Source: Solirubrobacteraceae bacterium
GTDB lineage: Bacteria; Actinomycetota; Thermoleophilia; Solirubrobacterales; Solirubrobacteraceae
Assembly (NCBI GenBank): GCA_019683665.1
Contig: JADGIB010000032.1
Coordinates: forward strand, 1-18,457
Length of the DNA: 18,457 nt
Reading direction: 5' to 3'
Shown here in pieces: positions 1-7,599 of the stretch (position 1 is its first letter; every line of letters starts with the position of its first letter). Both the position numbers and the translations under genes were made by a program. The notes beneath the pieces are model-generated. The model searched no databases. It saw only the letters and a list, made by a program, of their open reading frames with translations, and had not been told where the DNA came from.

Positions 1-14
1 GGCTGGGCCTGCAT
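1..14 (-). CDS. Possible start of a further gene in the surface-glycan operon (partial)
   Basis: Only four codons and part of a fifth lie in the window, so nothing can be said about function. The start is proposed from an ATG at 14-12, reading leftwards, preceded by AAAGGTGG with a 6-nt gap, which is a reasonable ribosome binding site. It lies 47 nt downstream of the glycosyltransferase stop on the same strand, so it would be the fourth gene of that operon. An alternative frame across 1-60 is also open, so the start is tentative. Confidence 0.3.
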
Positions 15-61
15 GGGGGACCACCTTTCGCAGTGCGGCGAGGATGCCCGACGGCGCGACC

Positions 62-991
62 CTACCGGGACGCGCCGGGCCTCGCCGAGAGCGCCGCGCG
101 GCGGACGAGGCCGAGGCCCGCCCGCGCGCCCTCCCGCCAGGCGTCGGCGAGCGCGCGGCGCCGCAGCAGCCGGAAGGCGAGGAACCGCAGCGCCCCGGAC
201 GCGGCCAGCGCCAGGCCGAGCAGCGCGCGGTCGCGCCGCGGCAGGTGGACGGAGGCGTAGCGGACGATCCCGTGCAGCCGGCTGCGCAGCCCCTGCTCGC
301 GCCCCCACGACGCGAACGTCCCGCCGCCGAGGTGCTCGAAGACGGCGCCGCCGACGTGCAGGAGCGGGCCGCGGGCGCGCAGCCGCCGCGCGAGGTCGAC
401 GTCCTCGTACCAGAACCAGTAGTGCTCGTCGAAGCCGCCGATCGCGTCGAACACGGCCCGCCGCACGAGGATGCAGGCGCCGGCGGGCTGGTCGCACTCG
501 ACGGTCCCGCGCTCGGCCAGCAGCGCCGGGTCGGGGCCGGTCGCGCGCAGCGCCTCCAGGCCGGTGACGCGCGCGACGAGGGTCCCCAGCCCCGGGAACG
601 GCTGCGGGGCGTAGGCGGGCTGGGTGTCGTCGGTGCCCGGGTCGACGAGCCGGCCGCCGGCGGCGACCGCGTCGGGCCGCGCCTCGAGGGCGCCGGCGAG
701 CGCGTCGATCGCCCCCGGCCGCGCGAGCACGTCGCTGTTGAGGAAGAGCACGAGCGGCGCGTCGCCCGCGGCGGCGCCGCGGTTGCACGCCTCGGCGAAC
801 CCGACGCCCTCCTCGAGGCGCACGACGGTCGCCTGCGGGAACCGCTGCGCGATCGCCTCCGCGGTCCCGTCGGTCGAGCCGTTGTCGACGACGATCGCCC
901 GCAGGCCGGCCGCGGCGGTCAGGTGCTCGAGGCAGGAGAGCGTCACGTCGCGCGTGTCGAACGTGACGACGACGACGTCCAGCTCGGTCAT
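62..991 (-). CDS. Family 2 glycosyltransferase (rhamnosyltransferase-like)
   Basis: A 309-residue GT-A fold glycosyltransferase that probably adds one sugar to a lipid-linked glycan at the cytoplasmic face of the membrane. Visible GT2 signatures are the N-terminal strand VVVVTFDTRD, the nucleotide-binding DNGSTD (36-41), NSD (85-87) as the DXD-type metal site, GGFDE followed by WYEDVD (about 185-199), and His220. This layout resembles WbbL-type rhamnosyltransferases and similar enzymes, but donor and acceptor cannot be read from sequence. A C-terminal hydrophobic patch (about 245-270) followed by many arginines suggests peripheral membrane attachment. The ATG start overlaps the methyltransferase stop as ATGA, a translational coupling arrangement. 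It is third in a flippase-methyltransferase-glycosyltransferase operon. Family call is secure; substrate is unknown. Confidence 0.92.
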   Translation of the reverse strand: MTELDVVVVTFDTRDVTLSCLEHLTAAAGLRAIVVDNGSTDGTAEAIAQRFPQATVVRLEEGVGFAEACNRGAAAGDAPLVLFLNSDVLARPGAIDALAGALEARPDAVAAGGRLVDPGTDDTQPAYAPQPFPGLGTLVARVTGLEALRATGPDPALLAERGTVECDQPAGACILVRRAVFDAIGGFDEHYWFWYEDVDLARRLRARGPLLHVGGAVFEHLGGGTFASWGREQGLRSRLHGIVRYASVHLPRRDRALLGLALAASGALRFLAFRLLRRRALADAWREGARAGLGLVRRAALSARPGASR

Positions 992-1776
992 GCGGCGGCG
1001 GGGGCGCGCAGCAGGACCGCCTGGCCGGTCGGCAGCGCGATGAGCTCCTCGGGCCGGCCGGCGACGACCGCGTCGATGCGGGCGCGCTGGTCCTCGTAGC
1101 CGGCCCAGCCGTAGTCGTCGAACACGATCGCGCCGCCGGGGGCCAGGCGCTCGAGGACGTGCACGAGCACGTGCTCGGTCGGGGCGGCGGCGTTGAGGTC
1201 GATGTGGGCGAAGGCGATCGGGCCGGTCTCCGTGGCCGGGAACGTGTCGAACACGTCGCCGGCGACGACGTTCGGGACCGGGTCCCACGGCGACAGCAGC
1301 TCGCGGACGTCGCCGGCCGACGTGTCGGCCAGGCGCCCGGCGAAGCGCGCCTCGCGCTCGGCGGGGGTGAGCCGCGCCTCGGGGATCCCCGCGTACGTGT
1401 CGAACAGGTGGAAGCGGCGGCCGGGGTCCAGCTCGGCAGTGGCGAGGATCATCCGCGCGCACCCGCCGCGGTAGGTCCCGAACTCGGCGTACGCGCCGGG
1501 GACGGCGCGCGCGTAGCGGGCCCAGCGGGTGAGCAGCCACATCCGCCAGCGCACGTCGACGACCTCGTCGCGGAACCAGTCGGCGGCCATCCGGTCGTAG
1601 CTGCGGGCGAACGCCTCGTCCTCGAGGAACGGGCTGTGGTGGACCGTCGCCAGCCCGTCGGCGTCGTACGTCCACGGGCGGCGGTGCGGGAGGATCTCGC
1701 GCAGCAGGACCGCCGGCACCTGCAGCGGGCGCGGCAGCCGGGCGATGCGCGTTCCTGGGGCGACCGACCAGTCCAA
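988..1776 (-). CDS. TylF/MycF-like class I SAM-dependent methyltransferase
   Basis: A 262-residue methyltransferase that probably O-methylates a sugar or a lipid-linked glycan. The SAM-binding loop is EFGTYRGG (98-105), followed by the acidic end of strand 2 in HLFDTYAGIPE (D126). HIDL (191-194) and DDYG (220-223) match the metal-dependent TylF/MycF pattern, in which acidic residues hold Mg2+ next to a sugar hydroxyl. The start is uncertain. TTG at 1776 lies 12 nt after the flippase stop (1788-1790) and gives the longest sensible protein; GTG at 1719 is the alternative. No clear ribosome binding site is visible at either. The longer minus-strand reading frame that continues upstream to 3240 lies inside the flippase gene and is a high-GC artefact. 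The stop overlaps the glycosyltransferase start by 4 nt. Confidence 0.85.
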   Translation of the reverse strand: MDWSVAPGTRIARLPRPLQVPAVLLREILPHRRPWTYDADGLATVHHSPFLEDEAFARSYDRMAADWFRDEVVDVRWRMWLLTRWARYARAVPGAYAEFGTYRGGCARMILATAELDPGRRFHLFDTYAGIPEARLTPAEREARFAGRLADTSAGDVRELLSPWDPVPNVVAGDVFDTFPATETGPIAFAHIDLNAAAPTEHVLVHVLERLAPGGAIVFDDYGWAGYEDQRARIDAVVAGRPEELIALPTGQAVLLRAPAAA

Positions 1777-1787
1777 GCGCCGAGAGC

Positions 1788-3221
1788 CTACCGGCGCAGG
1801 ACGTCGCGGATCTCCGGCGGCAGGCGCCGGGTGACGGCGAGGCCCGCGACGAAGACGGCGTTGGCGGCGACGAGCGCGACGAGCGCCGGGAGGCCGGCCA
1901 GCAGCCCGGCGGCGGCCGCGGCGCCGCCGGCGGCGAAGACGGGGACGACCGCGCGCAGCATCCCCGCCAGCTCGGGGCGCAGCCGCAGCAGGACGGCGAC
2001 GACCCCGACCGCCATCGCCGACTCGGTCGCGAGCGTGGCGATCGCGCCGCCCTCGGCGCCGAGCGGCCCGACGAGCAGGAGCGTGAGGACGACGCTGGCG
2101 GCGAGCGCGCCCGCGTTCAGCCACAGCAGCGCGGCGTAGCGGCGCAGCGTGAGCAGCCCGTACCCGGCGGCGACCGCGATCCCGGTCGCGATGAGCGTCA
2201 GGCCCTGGATGCGCAGCACGGCGACCGCCGGCTGCGCGTCGCCGCCGGCGAGGACGTCGATGGCGACCTGCGCGCCGACCGCGCAGCACATCGCCATCCA
2301 CACGCCGAGGATCATCGACAGCTCGAGGATGCGCCGCATCGCGTAGGCGAAGCGCGCGTCGTCGTCGCGCTCGGCCCGGGCGAGGATCGGGTAGGCGGCG
2401 CCGATGGCGAGCGCGGGGATGCCGATGAGGACCTCGACGACCCGGAACGACGTCGCGAAGTAGCCGGTCTCCAGCTCGCTCGTCTCCAGCGACATGACGA
2501 GGATCGTCACCCGGAAGTAGACGACGTTCAGGGCGACGGCGGCCGTGTACGGGAGCGTGTCGCGCAGCAGCGGCCACACCTGCGCCCACCGCAGCGACGG
2601 CCGCAGCGGCATCCTCCCTCGCACGAGCCAGACGGTCGCCGCCAGCAGCGCGAGGCCGACCGGGACCGACAGCCACAGGAACGGCACGAGGCCGGCGTCG
2701 GCGAGGACGAGGACGACGATCGCCGCGACGCTCATCGCCTGGCCGGCGAGCTGGAGCGCCGCCAGCCAGCCGAAGCGCAGCTCGCCCTGCAGCGGCGTCG
2801 TGACGAGCATCTGCACCGCCTGGAAGAGGACGCCGGTGCCGGAGCCGATCGCGCCGACGACGAGCGGCGAGTCGTAGCCGGCCAGCAGCGCGAACGCGAT
2901 CCCGACGAGCACCCCGGCGGCCGAGAGGACGAGCCGGATGCCCATGAGCGAGCGCATCGCCGCGCGGCGGGCGGCGCCCTCGAGCGTCGCGTACTCGCGC
3001 AGGGCGACCGCGTTGAGGCCGCCCTCGGTCACGCCCGCGACGAGGTTCATGAGCGCCATGACCGTCGCGTACTGGCCGAAGCGCTCGACGCCGAGGTGCC
3101 GGATGAGCAGCGGCGCCGACGCGATCGACAGCGCGACGCCGGCGAAGTAGGCGCCGCTGCGCAGGGCGCTGCCGCGCAGCGCGGCGGGGCCGGCCTTCGG
3201 GCTGTCGAGGACGTCGCTCAC
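1788..3221 (-). CDS. Wzx-type polysaccharide flippase (MOP superfamily)
   Basis: A 477-residue, highly hydrophobic protein with about 12-14 predicted membrane segments spread evenly along its length, the usual size and layout of polysaccharide/O-antigen flippases. The N-terminus (ALRSGAYFAGVALSIASAP, then LLIRHLGVERFGQYATVMAL) matches the first two helices and loop of the Polysacc_synt/Wzx family. It would move undecaprenyl-linked glycan units across the cytoplasmic membrane. The start is GTG at 3221-3219 (MSDVLDSP), without a clear Shine-Dalgarno sequence but with a promoter-like TAGTGT 16 nt upstream. It is the first gene of the operon with the methyltransferase and glycosyltransferase and is divergent from the wbpE-like aminotransferase. 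Transported substrate is inferred only from context. Confidence 0.9.
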   Translation of the reverse strand: MSDVLDSPKAGPAALRGSALRSGAYFAGVALSIASAPLLIRHLGVERFGQYATVMALMNLVAGVTEGGLNAVALREYATLEGAARRAAMRSLMGIRLVLSAAGVLVGIAFALLAGYDSPLVVGAIGSGTGVLFQAVQMLVTTPLQGELRFGWLAALQLAGQAMSVAAIVVLVLADAGLVPFLWLSVPVGLALLAATVWLVRGRMPLRPSLRWAQVWPLLRDTLPYTAAVALNVVYFRVTILVMSLETSELETGYFATSFRVVEVLIGIPALAIGAAYPILARAERDDDARFAYAMRRILELSMILGVWMAMCCAVGAQVAIDVLAGGDAQPAVAVLRIQGLTLIATGIAVAAGYGLLTLRRYAALLWLNAGALAASVVLTLLLVGPLGAEGGAIATLATESAMAVGVVAVLLRLRPELAGMLRAVVPVFAAGGAAAAAGLLAGLPALVALVAANAVFVAGLAVTRRLPPEIRDVLRR

Positions 3222-3237
3222 GGTCGTGCGGGTCGGA

Positions 3238-3243
3238 CACTAG
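3238..3243 (-). promoter_or_regulatory. Candidate -10 element for the flippase operon
   Basis: On the minus strand this reads TAGTGT, 16 nt before the GTG start of the flippase, inside the 117-bp divergent gap. A start site about 7 nt downstream would give a leader of only about 10 nt. No convincing -35 hexamer is visible. Confidence 0.35.
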
Positions 3244-3321
3244 GGTCTCGACGGGTGCCGGTTCGCCGGCCGCCGAGCACCGCGGAGGGCATCCGGCCGT
3301 CCGGCGAGGAGGCGGGCCCCC

Positions 3322-3327
3322 TACCGT
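3322..3327 (+). promoter_or_regulatory. Candidate -10 element for the wbpE-like gene
   Basis: TACCGT lies 11 nt before the ATG at 3339, and there is no Shine-Dalgarno sequence in the interval. Transcription from here would produce a nearly leaderless mRNA. No clear -35 element is visible. Confidence 0.35.
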
Positions 3328-3338
3328 TCTCTCTGCCC

Positions 3339-4427
3339 ATGCCTGTGCCTCTGTTCGACACCGCCACGCCCCTCGCCCCCCTGCGCGACCGCATCCTCCA
3401 GGTCATGACCGAGGTCGTCGACGACGGCCGCTTCATCCTCGGCCCGAACGTCGCCGCCTTCGAGGAGGAGTTCGCCGCCTACTGCGGGGCCGCCCACGCG
3501 ATCGGCGTCGGCAACGGCACCGACGCGCTCACGATCGCGCTGCGCGCGCTCGGCGTCGGCCCCGGCGACGAGGTGATCGTCCCGTCGTTCACGTTCTACG
3601 CGTCGGCCGAGGCGATCCCGCCGACCGGCGCCACCCCGGTCTTCTGCGACGTCGACCCGGAGACGTTCTGCGTCACCCCGGAGACGGTGAAGGCGGCGAT
3701 GACGCCGCGCACGAAGGCGGTCGTCGCCGTCCACCTGTTCGGCAACGTCGCCCCGGTCGCCGAGATCGAGGCGCTCGGCGTCCCGGTCGTCGAGGACGCC
3801 GCGCAGGCGGCGGGCACGGTGTCGAGCGCCGGGCGCCCGGGCGCGCTCGGCACGGTCGCGACGTTCTCGTTCTTCCCGTCGAAGAACCTCGGCGGCTTCG
3901 GCGACGGCGGCGCGATCACGACGAGCGACGCCGAGATCGCCGACCGGGCGCGGATGCTGCGCTTCCACGGCTCCTACGACAAGGTCACCTACCAGCACGT
4001 CGGCTACAACTCGCGCCTCGACGAGCTGCAGGCCGCGATCCTGCGCGTCCTGCTGCCGCACCTCGACGGGTGGGCCGACGGCCGCCGCGCCGCCGGGCGC
4101 CACTACGAGGCGGCGGGGCTCGGCGACCTCGTCGAGCTGCCGCGCCCGACCGAGGGCGCCGACCCGGCCTGGCACCTCTACGTCGTCAAGCACGAGCGCG
4201 CCGACGAGCTCGCCGCCGCGCTGAAGGCGGCCGGGATCGGCCAGAAGGCCTACTACCGGGTGCCGATCCACCGCCAGCCGGCGATGGCCGAGCACGGCGC
4301 CGGCCTCGACCTGCCGGGCACCGAGCACGCGGCCCGCACCCACCTCGCGATCCCGATGAGCGCGGTCCTCACCGCCGAGCAGGCGGCCGAGGTGACCGCC
4401 GCCGTCGCCGCGTTCGCCCGGGCCTGA
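3339..4427 (+). CDS. wbpE: DegT/DnrJ/EryC1 sugar aminotransferase, WbpE-like
   Basis: A 362-residue PLP-dependent aminotransferase. In the WbpA-B-E-D-I route this enzyme puts an amino group on C3 of the 3-keto UDP-GlcNAc uronic acid, using glutamate. Diagnostic features are GNGTDAL (59-65), PSFTFYASAEAI (82-93), the PLP ring-contacting Asp in VVEDAAQAAG (D153), and the Schiff-base lysine in FFPSKNLGG (K182) followed by GDGGAI. The GYNSRLDELQAAIL segment is typical of the family. Length is normal. ATG at 3339 is chosen because the conserved N-terminus begins there; the open frame to 3096 overlaps the divergent flippase. The wbpE assignment rests on wbpABD-like and wbpI-like genes elsewhere in the window. 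Motifs alone cannot exclude another 3- or 4-keto sugar as substrate. Confidence 0.85.
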   Translation: MPVPLFDTATPLAPLRDRILQVMTEVVDDGRFILGPNVAAFEEEFAAYCGAAHAIGVGNGTDALTIALRALGVGPGDEVIVPSFTFYASAEAIPPTGATPVFCDVDPETFCVTPETVKAAMTPRTKAVVAVHLFGNVAPVAEIEALGVPVVEDAAQAAGTVSSAGRPGALGTVATFSFFPSKNLGGFGDGGAITTSDAEIADRARMLRFHGSYDKVTYQHVGYNSRLDELQAAILRVLLPHLDGWADGRRAAGRHYEAAGLGDLVELPRPTEGADPAWHLYVVKHERADELAAALKAAGIGQKAYYRVPIHRQPAMAEHGAGLDLPGTEHAARTHLAIPMSAVLTAEQAAEVTAAVAAFARA

Positions 4428-4430
4428 GCG

Positions 4431-4463
4431 GCCGCCCGCGACCCCGGCCGGGCCGCGGGCGGC
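4431..4463. terminator. Bidirectional terminator hairpin between convergent genes
   Basis: A perfect 10-bp inverted repeat, GCCGCCCGCG (4431-4440) and CGCGGGCGGC (4454-4463), encloses a 13-nt loop that itself contains the small palindrome CCCGGCCGGG. It sits 3 nt after the aminotransferase stop and 12 nt after the stop of the opposing secreted-protein gene. There is no T tract, as is common in high-GC actinobacteria. Confidence 0.6.
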
Positions 4464-4475
4464 GGGCTCGCCCCG

Positions 4476-5315
4476 CTAGTCGCGCGGGCCCGGCGTCGTC
4501 GTGCGCGGGATGTCGAGGAACGACGCCGTGTACTCGAGCGTGTAGTACGCCGGCACGCCGGCGACGCTCGTGAACGTGCAGGAGACGAGCAGCGGGGCGT
4601 CGGTGCCCGGCAGCGTCTGGTCGGTGCGCGGCCTGGCCGACCGGATGTTCGTCAGTGGCAGGTTCGTGACCGGGCCGGTCGGCGTCTGGATCGTCTCGCC
4701 GGTCGGCGTCATCGCCACGCCGCCGGTGGCGCCGTGCTCGGCGCAGGGCAGGAAGCTCCCCGAGCCGTCGCGGACCGTCAGCGTCGCCCCGGCCTGCGCG
4801 ACCGGGCCGCTCTCGCCGCTGAGGTTCGCCTCGTTGCTGCGCACGTAGGCGTTGACGGTGACGGTCACCGGCGCGCCGCCGGGGCCGAACGTCAGCAGCG
4901 TCGCCGTGCCGCTCGTCGTCGTGCCGTTGCCGTCGTCGGGGATGTCGCCCGTCCACGACGGCGGGTTGACGATCGTGCCGCCGCCGACGACGTTCGCCTG
5001 CACGATCCCGTACTCGACGGCCTGGTAGGCGGCGGCGAGCGTCTCCAGCCCGTTCTTGAGCTGGGTCATGCCGTCGATGATCGCCGGCGCGGCGGCGAGG
5101 ATCGCGGCAACGCCGCCCTGCTCGCCCTTCAGCTCGTTGACGGCCTGGCGAAGCTCGGCGACCTGCCGGCGCACCTCCTCCAGCGCCGCGTTCGTCTGCG
5201 CGGTGTTGGCCTGCACCTTCGGCGCCTTGCGCGGCGCCGCGGACGCCGCCGCCGGCAGCGCCGCCGTGAGCGCGCACGCCGCCACGGCGCACGCGAGGAC
5301 CGGCCTGAACCTCAT
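4476..5315 (-). CDS. Secreted protein with N-terminal coiled coil, function unknown
   Basis: I do not recognise this 279-residue protein. Residues 1-27 form a classical Sec signal peptide (MRFRP, then an Ala-rich hydrophobic core) with a likely signal peptidase I site after AASA. Residues about 38-70 have heptad-like leucine, valine and alanine spacing (ALEEVRRQVAELRQAVNELK), predicting a short coiled coil, followed by an Ala-rich helical segment to about 105. The C-terminal 160 residues are rich in Thr, Gly, Val and Pro and look like a beta-sandwich; the only two cysteines of the mature protein (PCAEHG and VSCTFTS) may form a disulfide. The ATG at 5315 has a strong GGAGGAGG binding site with a 5-nt gap, which rules out the longer open frame to 5390. 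It is transcribed divergently from the sulfotransferase, with nothing in the neighbourhood that fixes its role. Confidence 0.85.
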   Translation of the reverse strand: MRFRPVLACAVAACALTAALPAAASAAPRKAPKVQANTAQTNAALEEVRRQVAELRQAVNELKGEQGGVAAILAAAPAIIDGMTQLKNGLETLAAAYQAVEYGIVQANVVGGGTIVNPPSWTGDIPDDGNGTTTSGTATLLTFGPGGAPVTVTVNAYVRSNEANLSGESGPVAQAGATLTVRDGSGSFLPCAEHGATGGVAMTPTGETIQTPTGPVTNLPLTNIRSARPRTDQTLPGTDAPLLVSCTFTSVAGVPAYYTLEYTASFLDIPRTTTPGPRD

Positions 5316-5437
5316 GGGACCCTCCTCCGTTCGATCAGCGGGACCGTCCGGAGGTGCCCGCCGCTCCTCCCGCGACGAGGCGACCGCCACCAGCGAACAC
5401 CAGCGTTCAAGCTACTCTGATCGGCGGCTGGAGCGCA

Positions 5438-5459
5438 AGGCCGCCACGTCAGGCGGCCT
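5438..5459. promoter_or_regulatory. Perfect inverted repeat next to the sulfotransferase promoter
   Basis: AGGCCGCC (5438-5445) and GGCGGCCT (5452-5459) are perfect 8-bp arms with a 6-nt spacer, ACGTCA. The repeat ends 2 nt before the -10-like hexamer at 5462 and 16 nt before the GTG start, so a protein bound here would overlap the RNA polymerase footprint. It could instead be a chance GC palindrome. Confidence 0.4.
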
Positions 5460-5461
5460 GG

Positions 5462-5467
5462 CATCAT
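5462..5467 (+). promoter_or_regulatory. Candidate -10 element for the sulfotransferase gene
   Basis: CATCAT lies 8 nt before the GTG start at 5476, with no Shine-Dalgarno sequence between them. The spacing matches other presumed leaderless starts in this window. The hexamer itself is a weak match. Confidence 0.3.
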
Positions 5468-5475
5468 GGCCCGCC

Positions 5476-6516
5476 GTGGGTGCGGGTCCCATCTTCATCG
5501 TCGGGCCGATGGGCTCGGGCACGACGCTGCTGCGGCTGATGCTCGACAGCCATCCGCACATCGCGATCCCGCCCGAGACCGGCTTCATGCGCGCCTACAA
5601 GGCGCACCGCCACATCCCGTTCAAGCACAGCGGGCGCGGCTGGGCGCGGCGGCTGGGCTGGACCGACGACGAGCTCGACGGCCTGCTGCGCGAGCTCTAC
5701 GACACCCTCTTCATGCGCTACGCCGAGCAGCACGGGAAGCGGCGCTGGGGCGAGAAGACGCCGATCCACACCTGGCACGTCGACGCGATGGCCCGCCTGT
5801 TCCCGGACGCCCGGTTCGTCGGGATCATCCGCCACCCGGGCGCCGTCGTCGCCTCGAACATGCGCCGCTGGAGGCACTCGATGCCGAAGGCGGCGATCCA
5901 CTACGACCGCTACGCCCGCGAGCTGGCCCGCCAGGCGGCCAGGCGGCCGGCGCGCTTCGTCGTCCTGCGCTACGAGGACCTCGTCCTCCAGCCCGAGCCG
6001 GTCATGCGCGAGCTGCTGGCCTGGCTCGACGAGCCGTGGGCCGACGAGGTGCTCGCCCACGACGAGGTGCAGGCCGCGCGCGGCGGGCGGCGGGTCGTCG
6101 AGGGGCGCACGGTCGTCGACGACCCGATCGACGTGTCGCGGATCTCGGCGTGGGTGGGCCGCCTGGAGCCGGTCAAGCGCGAGCGGCTCGCCGCCCGCGT
6201 CGGCCGCCTCGCCGCGTTCTACGGCTACCGGATGGAGGACCCGGCGGTGCTCGAGCCGCTCGCCGGCGACGGACGCGCCGTCGCCCGCGGCGACGAGATC
6301 GCCGCGCGGATGGCCGTGTTCGCCGACCTCGGGCTGCGCCGCCGGCCGGTCCCGCCCGTCTACGAGCAGCTCCCCGACCCGCGCGGGCTCATGGTCGTTC
6401 CGGTCGAGCGGTTCCGGCGCCTGCGCGAGCAGGCCCGGCCGGTCCCGCCGCAGCCGCTCTGGCGCATCGCCGCGTCCCGGGCCAGGCGCCGCGCGCGGCG
6501 GCTCCTGTCGCGCTGA
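5476..6516 (+). CDS. PAPS-dependent sulfotransferase (Sulfotransfer_3-like)
   Basis: A 346-residue sulfotransferase that would move sulfate from PAPS to a hydroxyl or amine of an unknown acceptor. The 5'-phosphosulfate P-loop is GPMGSGTT (10-17) followed by LLRLMLDSHP. The family motif WGEKTP lies at 91-96. The 3'-phosphate site is FVGIIRHPGAVVASN (about 114-128), with R119 and S127 as the expected contacts, and RYEDL follows. Residues beyond about 250 form an Arg-rich C-terminal extension with no motif I recognise. GTG at 5476 is chosen because the P-loop begins nine residues later and there is no upstream ATG with a binding site. It ends 18 bp before the wbpI-like gene. Context suggests glycan sulfation, but lipid or small-molecule acceptors are possible. 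Confidence 0.85.
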   Translation: MGAGPIFIVGPMGSGTTLLRLMLDSHPHIAIPPETGFMRAYKAHRHIPFKHSGRGWARRLGWTDDELDGLLRELYDTLFMRYAEQHGKRRWGEKTPIHTWHVDAMARLFPDARFVGIIRHPGAVVASNMRRWRHSMPKAAIHYDRYARELARQAARRPARFVVLRYEDLVLQPEPVMRELLAWLDEPWADEVLAHDEVQAARGGRRVVEGRTVVDDPIDVSRISAWVGRLEPVKRERLAARVGRLAAFYGYRMEDPAVLEPLAGDGRAVARGDEIAARMAVFADLGLRRRPVPPVYEQLPDPRGLMVVPVERFRRLREQARPVPPQPLWRIAASRARRRARRLLSR

Positions 6517-6520
6517 CCCC

Positions 6521-6526
6521 TAGGAT
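6521..6526 (+). promoter_or_regulatory. Candidate -10 element for the wbpI-like gene
   Basis: TAGGAT sits in the 18-bp gap after the sulfotransferase stop and 8 nt before the GTG start at 6535. There is no Shine-Dalgarno sequence, which suggests leaderless transcription even though an upstream gene reads in the same direction. Confidence 0.45.
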
Positions 6527-6534
6527 GCGCCGCC

Positions 6535-7599
6535 GTGCGCGTCCTCACCGTCCTCGGCAACCGACCCCAGTCCGTCAAGGCCGCCGCCGTCTCGCGGGTG
6601 CTGCGCACCCGCCACGAGGAGGTGCTCGTCCACACCGGCCAGCACTTCGACGACGAGCTGTCGACGATCTTCGAGCGCGAGCTCGGCGTCCCCAAGCCGG
6701 AGATCCAGCTCGGCCTCGGCGGCGGCGGCAACACCGAGCAGACCGCCCGCCAGCTCGCTGCGCTCGGCCCGCTCGTCGCCGAGCAGCGGCCCGACGTCGT
6801 CCTCGTCTACGGCGACACGAACTCGACGCTGACCGGCGGCCTGGCCGCCGTCCAGGCCGGGATCCCGGTCGCCCACGTCGAGGCGGGCATGCGCTCGTGG
6901 GACTGGTCGATGCCCGAGGAGCAGAACCGCGTGCTGACCGACGCGCTCAGCGACCTGCTGCTCGTCCCGTCGCGCACCGCGCAGGCCAACCTCGAGCGCG
7001 AGCACCCGCGCGGGCGGATCGTCTGGGTCGGCGACGTCATGGTCGACGTGGCCGACCTCTTCCGCCCGATCGCCGCGCAGAACACCGCGGTCCTCGAGCG
7101 CTACGGCGTCGAGCCGGGCGGCTTCGTCGTCTGCACCGCCCACCGGGCCGCGAACGTCGACGACCCCGCCCGCCTGCGGGCCCTCGTCGACCTGCTCGTC
7201 GCCGTCCCGTACCCGGTGGTGCTGCCGCTGCACCCGCGCACGAAGGCGCGCCTGACCGCGGCCGGGTGGCTCGACGAGCTCGCCCGCCACGTGACGCTGG
7301 CGCCGCCGCTCGGCTACCTCGACTTCACCGCCCTGCTCGTCCACGCGCACGCGGTCCTCACCGACTCCGGCGGCGTGCAGAAGGAGGCGTTCCTGGCCCG
7401 CGCCCGCTGCGTGACGATGCGCGACACGACCGAGTGGGTCGAGACGGTCGAGTCGGGCTGGAACGTCCTCGTCGACCTCGACGCCGAGCAGGCGATCGCC
7501 GCGCTCGACCGGCCGCTGCCGGCCGAGCACCCGCAGCCCTACGGCGACGGCCGCGCCGCCGAGCGGGTCGTCGACGCGCTCGACACGCTCGACGCGTAG
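6535..7599 (+). CDS. wbpI: Non-hydrolysing UDP-sugar 2-epimerase, WbpI-like
   Basis: A 354-residue GT-B fold epimerase of the WecB/WbpI family. WbpI inverts C2 of UDP-GlcNAc3NAcA to give UDP-ManNAc3NAcA. Family motifs are HTGQHFDDELS (33-43), VYGDTNSTL (91-99, D94), HVEAGMRS (E116), MPEEQNRVLTD (126-136), LPLHPRT, and LTDSGGVQKEAF (275-286) followed by CVTMRDTTEWVE. The last two segments are WbpI-like rather than WecB-like (WecB has a SGGIQEE form), which together with the neighbouring wbpABED-like genes decides the name. The usual His-Arg-X-Glu-Asn motif reads HRAAN (203-207), so the conserved Glu is Ala206. GTG at 6535 is the only start that keeps the conserved N-terminus. The last 61 bp overlap the convergent acyltransferase gene. 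A WecB role (UDP-ManNAc) is the main alternative. Confidence 0.85.
   Translation: MRVLTVLGNRPQSVKAAAVSRVLRTRHEEVLVHTGQHFDDELSTIFERELGVPKPEIQLGLGGGGNTEQTARQLAALGPLVAEQRPDVVLVYGDTNSTLTGGLAAVQAGIPVAHVEAGMRSWDWSMPEEQNRVLTDALSDLLLVPSRTAQANLEREHPRGRIVWVGDVMVDVADLFRPIAAQNTAVLERYGVEPGGFVVCTAHRAANVDDPARLRALVDLLVAVPYPVVLPLHPRTKARLTAAGWLDELARHVTLAPPLGYLDFTALLVHAHAVLTDSGGVQKEAFLARARCVTMRDTTEWVETVESGWNVLVDLDAEQAIAALDRPLPAEHPQPYGDGRAAERVVDALDTLDA

Noticed and set aside
988..3240. A 750-codon minus-strand frame that would make the methyltransferase far larger
   Set aside because: The part upstream of about 1776 lies out of frame inside the flippase gene and has an Arg/Ala-rich composition. Only the 3' portion has methyltransferase motifs.
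4734..5420. Plus-strand open frame opposite the secreted coiled-coil gene
   Set aside because: Arg/Val/Asp-rich antisense translation without family features. The minus-strand gene has a signal peptide and a strong ribosome binding site.
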